Shown: in pieces, positions 12,201 through 21,200 of the stretch
Numbering within the stretch: the stretch's first letter is position 1
Layout of the letters: each line of letters begins with the position of its first letter
Source: Paragorgia papillata
Lineage: Eukaryota > Cnidaria > Anthozoa > Scleralcyonacea > Coralliidae
Assembly: GCA_035771165.1 (NCBI GenBank)
Contig: JAWNZC010000321.1
Coordinates: 2,951,501 to 3,015,500, forward strand
Reading direction: 5' to 3'
DNA length: 64,000 nt
Program-made: the position numbers and the translations under genes
The notes under the pieces: generated by a model
Seen by the model: the letters and a program-made list of their open reading frames with translations, nothing else
The model's database searches: none
What the model was told of the DNA's origin: nothing

Positions 12201-15200
12201 TAAAGAGTGAACCTTTGAACAGTTTGTTTGATAACAATAAGAATTCATGTAGACCCTGGTTACCCTGGTGATGTCATTAGTTGTGGAATAAAATATGTCT
12301 CAACTTTTTAGGTCAAAAGCCTGTTTTTCAAACGTTAATAAAACATAGTTTCCTTCAAAAAACTTTCACAATTGAAAGAAGTAGTCTCAAACTTTACTTT
12401 AATGTTATTATCTACAAACTTGAAAATTTCGTTGCTTATTATATACATGACAAAATTACTACATTCTGATTGGTTGAGAGGAGTACAATTATTTTATTAA
12501 TTGTACTTTAGAATACCGTAGCGTACACTTTAGAATACCGTAGCGTACACTTTAGAATACCGTAGCGTACACTTTAGAATACCGTAGCGTACACTTTAGA
12601 ATACCGTAGCGTGCACTTTAGAATACCGTAGCGTACACTTTAGGATACCGTAGCGTACACTTTAGAATACCGTAGCGTACACTTTAGGATACCGTAGCGT
12701 GCACTTTAGAATACCGTAGCGTGCACTTTGCATGGATACGGTAGGGTACACTTTAGGATGCTGTAGCGTACAATTAGGATACCGTAGCATGCATTTCAGG
12801 GGTACACGTTAGGATACCGTAGCACACACTTTGCTTGGATACCGTAGCGTACACTTTAGGATACTGTCGCGTTCACTTGCCGGGATACTGTAGATGTAGT
12901 GTGGTCGTAGGCGTATCCGGCCCAACCTGGGATGGTCTAACCTACAGTTTAATGGTCTAAATTGTTTGTATATATTTTCGTTTTTCTAGAATCTTCCAAG
13001 TCCTTAGGCAAAAGATTAAAAACAAACCGTAAACCGCAAAAGAGACAGTGGGAGTCCTGGGCACCTAAGGAGAAGGATTGCTTTTTTGAAGCAGTCCTAG
13101 AACACGGCAAGGATTTTGATAAAATCCATACCTATCTCTTGAATGGGAACAAACGCCGTGGGGAACTTACAGCAGTAGTAAAGAACAAGGACCAAGTCCG
13201 CCATTTTTATTATAGAACTCTGAATAAAATTTCAAAATACATTCCAGAAGCTCCGGATCTTTTGGATTCCAAGAAAACCAATTATGAGGTTCGTTGTTTG
13301 ATATGCTATGGTGAATTGCGCAAGAAATTTCGTTGTTTGAAAGAAAAAGATGGAAAGAAACTCACCGAACTTATCTCAACTGGGAAAACTACTGTTCGCC
13401 ATCATGGTCGCAATTTAAACATACGAGCACCTGTTTGTCGTGTACTGAAGAAACTCAATGTAGTTCTTGATGAACCTGAACATGTTCCAAACAAAATTAT
13501 GATTGAGTTCATTCCTAATGATAATAAGGCGTGGAGTATTATTCAGGGTTTAGCTCAAAACCCACGATTGAGAACAACTGTTCCTTCTCGAAAATCTCTG
13601 TGCAGTTTACTAAGGTTTTTGCTTTCAAAATGGAAACTACGCAGTGATACAAACATTACGTTATCGCCATCCATGATTCATTCTTACTCTAAGCCTGTGT
13701 CAAGTAAAGGAAACGACAGTGATGCTCTCACTAAGAGTAAACAAGCTTATGATGGAGGGAATGATTGTTTGGAAGAAGAACAAGTATGTGATTCATGTGA
13801 ACCAGTGAAAGACGGATCTGTCGGTACAAGTGCAGTTTTGATGGAAACCGTCGATGTTATTACTTCAGATGCATCAAACGAAATTAAATTTGAATGTAAG
13901 GAGTTTGAGACTTCTGGTGACGTGAAAGAACAAGAGATTGTTGAAAGTAGTGATGTTCAAGAGATTGTTTGCAATGACAAGTGGGACATATCGAACAGCA
14001 GCAACATAACAATTGCTGATGTTTATCGTAAACTAGGTCACCCGCGCAAAGTGACTTTAAGTTACAGTTTATCTAAAGAAGGATCCATAAATCAAACAGT
14101 AACAATAACTAGCAATGCCTTAGAACATCTAGTAAAGCTGGCTGCTGGAGAATTTAGTTGTAGAACTGATGTAAGAAACGGGAATAAGAAAGATCCTTTA
14201 AACAAGTCAGTCTCAAAGGTTTGTCCTACTTTTACCAAACCAAACAGAGTTTCCAGGTCTACGTCCAAGTCTGGACCAAAACCACCAAAACTTGCGCCAA
14301 AGTTTCTTCAAGGACCTTTAGTTGTTCCTTCTGTCGTTCCTTCAGTTATTAATCAAGTTTCTGCAAGTGTTTCAGCAAGAAATGGTAATCATGTTACATT
14401 TGGTTTCACTCCCATTAATTCCTTTCAACATTCTTCTCCGTTTTTACCAAAGATGAAGAAGAGTCGAATGTCACGTGTTGTTGTGCAGAGAACTTTATTA
14501 CCTCGTCCTTCCTCAGGAGTCGCTAATGCTTCTGATAAAGAATCTGAACCAGTTTCCGTCGTGTCTTCACCCAGTGCGCTGGGTAATTCAGGACCGGTTT
14601 CTTCAGATGGTGTGAATACATCATCAACTCAGAGTTCAGGTAAGATGTTTACCTTAATTTGCATGACATAACTGTTGTGACTGATACATGTTTTAGCAAA
14701 CAACTAACAATGACGGTGACATTGATTTTTGTCTAGTATAGTTGGTGTGGCAATTTGATTAAACGTTTATTAACTGAAGCCGAGGCAAGTAGTGTTTTTT
14801 TTGCACGAGGCCGCCGTTGCTAACTAAGGCGAAGCCGAGGGTTATAACGAATGACCGAGGGGTCATGGGTTACGCCGGAAACATCCCAATTTCTGGACGG
14901 TCACGCTAGGACTGCGCGTCGTTTAGAAAAACGGATTTTGGTATTTGATATTTAACAATTAGACAACGAGGGCGAGTTGTCTAATTGTTTTAGTATAAAT
15001 TTACCAACAAAAGTTAAATTAAGATCTCGACCATAACGTATTATTTGAGGCTCGTTTAATACATTTTTAACTGCAAACAACAAACGTTCAACAGTCATTT
15101 CGGACATCTCCTTGGTCCACTCCCGTACAGTAACTGATGGAAAAGTAAAGTTTTCTTGCATAATTTAGCATGGCTTTTCATGTACAATATTGAAACAATA

Positions 15201-18200
15201 TATATCCACTCATTTGATTTGTAAAAGTGACAAAAAGTTGAAAGAAACATTCAATTTAGCATATAGTTTACATCACGAAATCTTGTCAACAGCAAGCGTA
15301 ATTTTGAAATGTGTTTTGTTTGCAGTTATTTTGTTTTAAACGAACACAGATAAACAATTTAACGATCTTACCATTAATAATTTCCATTCTAACCATTTTG
15401 TAGCCGTTTTTGTTTTCTGTAGAACTTATTGCTTCGCCTAAATGTTCAATTTCTTCTTTCATACGCCCACTCCGTTATAATTTCGGCGCCATTGTTGCTT
15501 AACAGAACAACCGCTGGATCTAATGATCATTGCTCGTGCAGTCGTGCTATACTACGCATTTTGACATTGGCTTATCGCCAGAGGTTTCTATCAGCGGATA
15601 GAAACTCCTGCGATAGCCAATGAAATTCAAGGATTTGTGATAGAAACTTGTAAATTTATACTAAATGACATTATACACTTAAGGCCCTGTTACACGGTGC
15701 AATTTTTCATGCAACTTGTCTCGCAATGATGACTCATGCAGCATTGCAGTTGCAAGACAGGGGGTGTTACACGTTGCAACGCGTTTACGCAATTTTCCAA
15801 TGATTTGGATTTCGATAAAAGCGGGTAGACTGGAGAGAGGCTCGATTGAGTGCCAAATCATAACAAAATATTGTGAGACAAGTTGCTGGAGGGGTGTTAC
15901 ACGGTGCAACACTGAAACAAATTGCTGCAATTGTTGCAGAAAGTAGAACCTGATTCTACTTTGTGCAACGATTGTTGCAACTTGTCTCGCAACGATTTTG
16001 AGCATTGCACAGCATGTTACATGGTGCAATGGTTCATGCAGTTTGTCTCGCAACGGCGTTGTGAGACAAGTTGCATGAAAAATTGCACCGTGTAATCAGT
16101 GGTTCGGGAAAAATAAAATGATAATTGCTTGTGATAAGCTATCTTCCTATATTTATCATAAATATGCATCTTATTCTTGCAACTTCAGGACACTTGTCAA
16201 GATCAGAAAGACAGATCCTACCAAGAGAGACTGGCTTGTGTGTTGAATCCTTGATTAACATTGCTCTTGAACAAGATTTGCCAGAGAACGTGAACCATTC
16301 TCCATCATCATCCTGTGTTGATAAAAATTCTAGAAATCTTGTATTTATGGCAGAGGCAAGTGATGGTAATGTGTGTACTGAGGAGATAGACTGTGGTGTG
16401 GCTGGTGTTGGAAGGAATCTGAAAGAGGCCAGTAGTCTGGTGGACGCAATTAAACATCTTGATGATGGCAAGGAAAGCCATTCTGTTCAACACACTCAGG
16501 ATTTACTTGATAATCTTAAGTCTTCTGAGGATGAGGATCCATTTAAACTTATGTCTCCACCACATGTTCAACAATTTCATCCAGAAGCTTGGCTCAATGA
16601 AGAGGTATACATGAGTTACTAAAACTTCCTTTTCTAATAACCCTTTTTTTTCTAATATTAGCTCCCTTTTCTAATAAGCTTCCTTTTTATAAGTAGCCGT
16701 CTTTTCTAATAAAGCCGTCTTTTCTAATAAAGCCCTCTTTTCTAATAAGCCCTCTTTTCTAATAAATCTCCTTTTCTAATAAAGCCCTCTTTTCTAATAA
16801 AGCCCTCTTTTCTGATAAACCTCCTTTTCTAATAAAGCCCTCTTTTCTAATAAAGCCCTCTTTTCTAATAAACCTCCTTTTCTAATAAAGCCCTCTTTTC
16901 TAATAAAGCCATAATATTTTCTAATAAAGCCATCTTTTCGAATAAAGCCCTCTTTTCTAATAAAGCCCTCTTTTCTAATGAGCCCTCTTTTCTGATAAAG
17001 CCCTCTTTTCTAATAAAGCCCTCTTTTCTAATAAAGCCCTCTTTTCTAATAAAGCCCTCTTTTCTAATAAGGCCCTCTTTTCTAATAAAGCCCTCTTTTC
17101 TAATAAAGCCCTCTTTTCTAATAAAGCCCTCTTTTCTAATAAAGCCCTCTTTTCTAATAAAGCCCTCTTTTCTAATAAAGCCCTCTTTTCTAATAAAGCC
17201 CTCTTTTCTAATAAGGCCCTCTTTTCTAATAAAGCCCTCTTTTCTAATAAAGCCCTCTTTTCTAATAAAGCCCTCTTTTCTAATAAAGCCCTCTTTTCTA
17301 ATAAAGCCCTCTTTTCTAATAAGGCCCTCTTTTCTAATAAAGCCCTCTTTTCTAATAAAGCCCTCTTTTCTAATAAAGCCCTCTTTTCTAATGAGCCCTC
17401 TTTTCTGATAAAGCCCTCTTTTCTAACAAAGCCCTCTTTTCTAATGAGCCCTCTTTTCTAATAAAGCCCTCTTTTCTAACAAAGCCCTCTTTTCTAATAA
17501 AGCCCTCTTTTCTAATAAAGCCCTCTTTTCCAATAAAGCCCTCTTTTCTAATAAAGCCCTCTTTTCTAATAAAGCCCTCTTTTCTAATAAAGCCCTCTTT
17601 TCTAACAAAGCCCTCTTTTCTAATAAAGCCCTCTTTTCTAATAAAGCCCTCTTTTCTAATAAAGCCCTCTTTTCTAACAAAGCCCTCTTTTCTAACAAAG
17701 CCCTCTTTTCTAATAAAGCCCTCTTTTCTAATAAAGCCCTCTTTTCCAATAAAGCCCTCTTTTCTAATAAAGCCCTCTTTTCTAATAAACCTCTTTTCTA
17801 ATAAACCCTCTTTTCTAATAAGCCCTCTTTTCTAATAAGCCCTCTTTTCTAATAAAGAGCCCTCTTTTCTAATAAGCCTCCTCTTCTAATAAAGCCCTCT
17901 TTTCTAATAAAGCCCTCTTTTCTAATAAGGCCCTCTTTTCTAATAAAGCCCTCTTTTCTAATGAGCCCTCTTTTCTGATAAGCCCTCTTTTCTAATAAAG
18001 CCCTCTTTTCTAATAAGCTTAATCTTTTTCTAATGAGCTCCCCCGTATCTCAAACTTTTAAACGTTGATCTTAGTTTGTGTTGTTGGTTTTTTTTTCAGA
18101 GTTCCGACTTCTCATTAAGCAACCTTTTTGGTAAGACAATCTTTTATCAATTCTCTTTGCTATGTTCTGTGCTTCTCCTTTTACTCCGTAATTTTTTTTA

Positions 18201-21200
18201 CTTGGATAAAGTACCTGATTATCTAGCTGCAAACAACAATGGACCTTTCCCCATTTAACAAAAACCGCAATGCTTCATGGTAGAGTGGTAACGCTCATCT
18301 GCCAAGCAAAATGGCCGCAAAGGAGCGGGCGAAAATCAACTTTTTAGCTAAATGCTTTTTAAAAAAATACTAACCTAGGTTTAAAACCTACGGCAGTTAA
18401 TGATGTTAAGAAGGCTAAGAAGCCTCTTCCAACGGTTACAAAGAAATTCAAACAAAATAACAGCAAGAATACCAAATTACAGTTTGTGTTCAAGTTAACG
18501 CTTTTGCAAAATACCTGAGCGTTGCTGTTGACAAGGAAATCGGGTTTACTGGCGCCAAAACAAATTTAAAGGTCTCTTTGGTTAATGTTTATCGAACGAC
18601 TGATCGTAATTAAGGACAAACTTGCTCGAGATTGCAGAGACGAAAAAGTCACCAACAAACATGCATTCCGATGCACAAAATATTTGCGATCTAAGTAAAT
18701 TAGGCATCGCCGCTTAGACAAAAGATTCTTATGAGAGTAAATAGCCAAGTCTACTCACCTACAATTGTACATTAAGACGCTTCTTCTAGAATGTTTATCT
18801 TCGAACTGCCATTGTTTGTCCAGTCAACCCGAGTTAATATTTCCAACAGAAACCGCCGCGATTGCCTAACCGTAAAGATAAGTTTTGTTGCTATTTTATT
18901 TGATGACACTTGTTTAAAAAGCAAAAGTCCTCTGCCACAGAAAATGCCCGCTCCTTTGCGGCCATTTTGCTTGGCAGATGAGCTTTACCACTCTACCATG
19001 ATGCATTGTAGACTGAAAGCCAGCCGCTGATCTCATCTCGTTCTCACTCGCTGAGAGAGGCGTCTGAATTCAATAGGCGATAATGCCGTCCAGTGACGTC
19101 ACTACCAAGAAACCTGGTAGTGAAATCTGATTGGTTGACATGTTTCTAATTTGGGATAATTATAGAACTAGAAATTACTATCGCAAGTGAAATGCTGCCT
19201 CAAAAGGGACAAAAACCTTTAGCCTACTCCACAGGCAACTCTATGTAGTCTGTGGCCAATGTGACACCCCCTTGGCCACTCCACCCAAGATTGCCCACTC
19301 CACCCAAGATTGCCCACTCCACCCAAGATTGCCCACTCCACCCAAGATTGCCCACTCCACCCAAGATTGCCCACTCCACCCAAGATTGCCCACTCCACCC
19401 AAGATTGCCCACTCCACTCAAGATTGCCCACTCCACCCGAGATTGCCCACTCCACCCAAGATTGCCCACTCCATCCAGGATTGCCCACTCCACCCGAGAT
19501 TGCCCACTCCACCCAAGATTGCCCACTCCACCCAAGATTGCCCACTCCACCCAGGATTGCCCACTCCACCCAAGATTGCCCACTCCACCCGAGATTGCCC
19601 ACTCCACCCAAGATTGCCCACTCCACCCGAGATTGCCCACTTCATCCGCAGAGTTCGCTCACTCTACAAAAGTTTTTTTCACCTCTTCCCAATATAAAGA
19701 GCTAACACGGTTGCCTGCGAAGGAGGCTGGAAAGTCCAAAAAATATTATTTTTTTATTCTGAGACGACATAATGCTGATGCTTAGAACAATAGTCAGTAA
19801 CTGGCTCAGCAAGAGAAGCACGGGTGGCGTGTGCTGTTAGGGCGCTGCCTCTCACCGCTGTAGTTAAGCCCAGTTGGACGGGGTTAGTACTTGGATGGGT
19901 GACCGTCTGGGAATAACCCCGTTCTCGAACTTGAATTTCATGTGAGTAGAGTTTAATTGGTCTCTCCTGTGCTTCGAGGGTTTTTCGCAGGACTCTGCGG
20001 TTTTCCTCCCTCCGTAAAATCAACACTTAGGTCTTAGCTTATGTCGTGCACTTTAACATGAGCCTCTGGCTCGGATGATTGGGCGACCACATCCTGTGCT
20101 TACGACGTTAAATAAATCATTACTCATTACTCACGCGTAATATCATTCTCAAAAAACTATTCTGTAGTCTGAAAACCAGTCGCCGTATATTTGACAAGAT
20201 GGAAGGAATTCAGATTGTTTATTATTCTATAATTCTATAATTATCCCAAATTAGAAACATGTCAACCAATCAGATTTCACTACCAGGTTTCTTGGTAGTG
20301 ACGTCACTGGACGGCATTATCGCCTATTGAATTCAGACGCCTCTCTCAGCGAGTGAGAACGGGATGAGATCAGCGGCTGGCTTTCAGTCTAGATGCATTG
20401 CGGTTTTTGTTAAAAGGGGAAAGGTCCATTCACAATTATTCGACGAGGTTGAGCAAAATATCGTGATTTGTCAGTGGCGAGCAGATCAGTTATTTGCCGG
20501 TGCTGAGACAGAGGCAAAGCCGACGTGGCAAGATTTCTCAGTAATGGCCGTGGACATTATGAAAATTCTTAATGCCTTACATTTGAAACAGATAAAAAAT
20601 CATAAAAAGCAGCCTTAAGAAACTTTTAAACCAATCACAGCGCGTAATTTTACTGGAAGTAACCCGTGTCGTAATATAATGAACCTTTTCGATAATTACG
20701 TCACGCTTCATGAAAACGAGGCTCCAGGGCCAAGTTTCACAATTCTTGATTATCATAGTAATCCCGCCATATTTGTTTACGGAAGAAGATGGCTAATAAC
20801 ATCCAAACTACATATGGTAGAAATACGTCGTGTACGTATGTTGTTAGGCATCTCATAAGCTTTCATTTGATGTATAGTTTAAGTTTCTGTGTTGTGTGTA
20901 ACTTTTTAAAATGTCCAAAATGTTCGCACCATTGCTCGTCAAATAATATTTGGACTTCTCACAACTGTTGTAGAATTTCGGGTACCGTTTTTAAAATATT
21001 TAACACAACTTTGAAATGTATATCAAACAGAAGATACTGTAAAATGCTATTTGCGGTAGAACTTTCAAGTTTCTAGCTGAGGGAAAGTTTATTAAAAATG
21101 AGAAAACGTACTTATTATGTTGGTCTGATGGATGAATTTGTTACAGTAAGTTTGTTTTGTTTTACAACTCAGACCAACATAACAGTACGTTTTCAAATTT

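Larger units (their letters stand above)
18240..20428. mobile_element. 2.2-kb foldback element with nested insertions
   Basis: The termini TGGACCTTTCCCC (18,240) and GGGGAAAGGTCCA (20,416-20,428) are inverted, each followed inward by a TTAACAAAAACCGCAATGC match. An inner block (19,010-19,165) containing GTGACGTCACTACCAAGAAA and AAATCTGATTGGTTGACATG is mirrored at about 20,230-20,390. A second inner inversion pairs about 18,270-18,330 with 18,945-19,005 (GGCCGCAAAGGAGCGGG). A minisatellite (19.3-19.6 kb) and a 5S SINE (19.8 kb) sit inside. It lies in CRAMP1-like intron 5. No transposase frame is seen. Confidence 0.8.

Noticed and set aside
17441..17749. 102-codon minus-strand ORF (EKRALL repeats)
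   Set aside because: Pure translation of the 18-bp minisatellite.
19219..19785. Long ORFs on both strands over the 19-bp array
   Set aside because: The unit lacks stops in any frame, so the ORFs are by-products of repetition.
20789..21076. 95-codon Cys-rich ORF in the palindrome arm
   Set aside because: It lies wholly in a foldback repeat, shows no known domain, and the mirrored arm does not preserve it as a coding frame.
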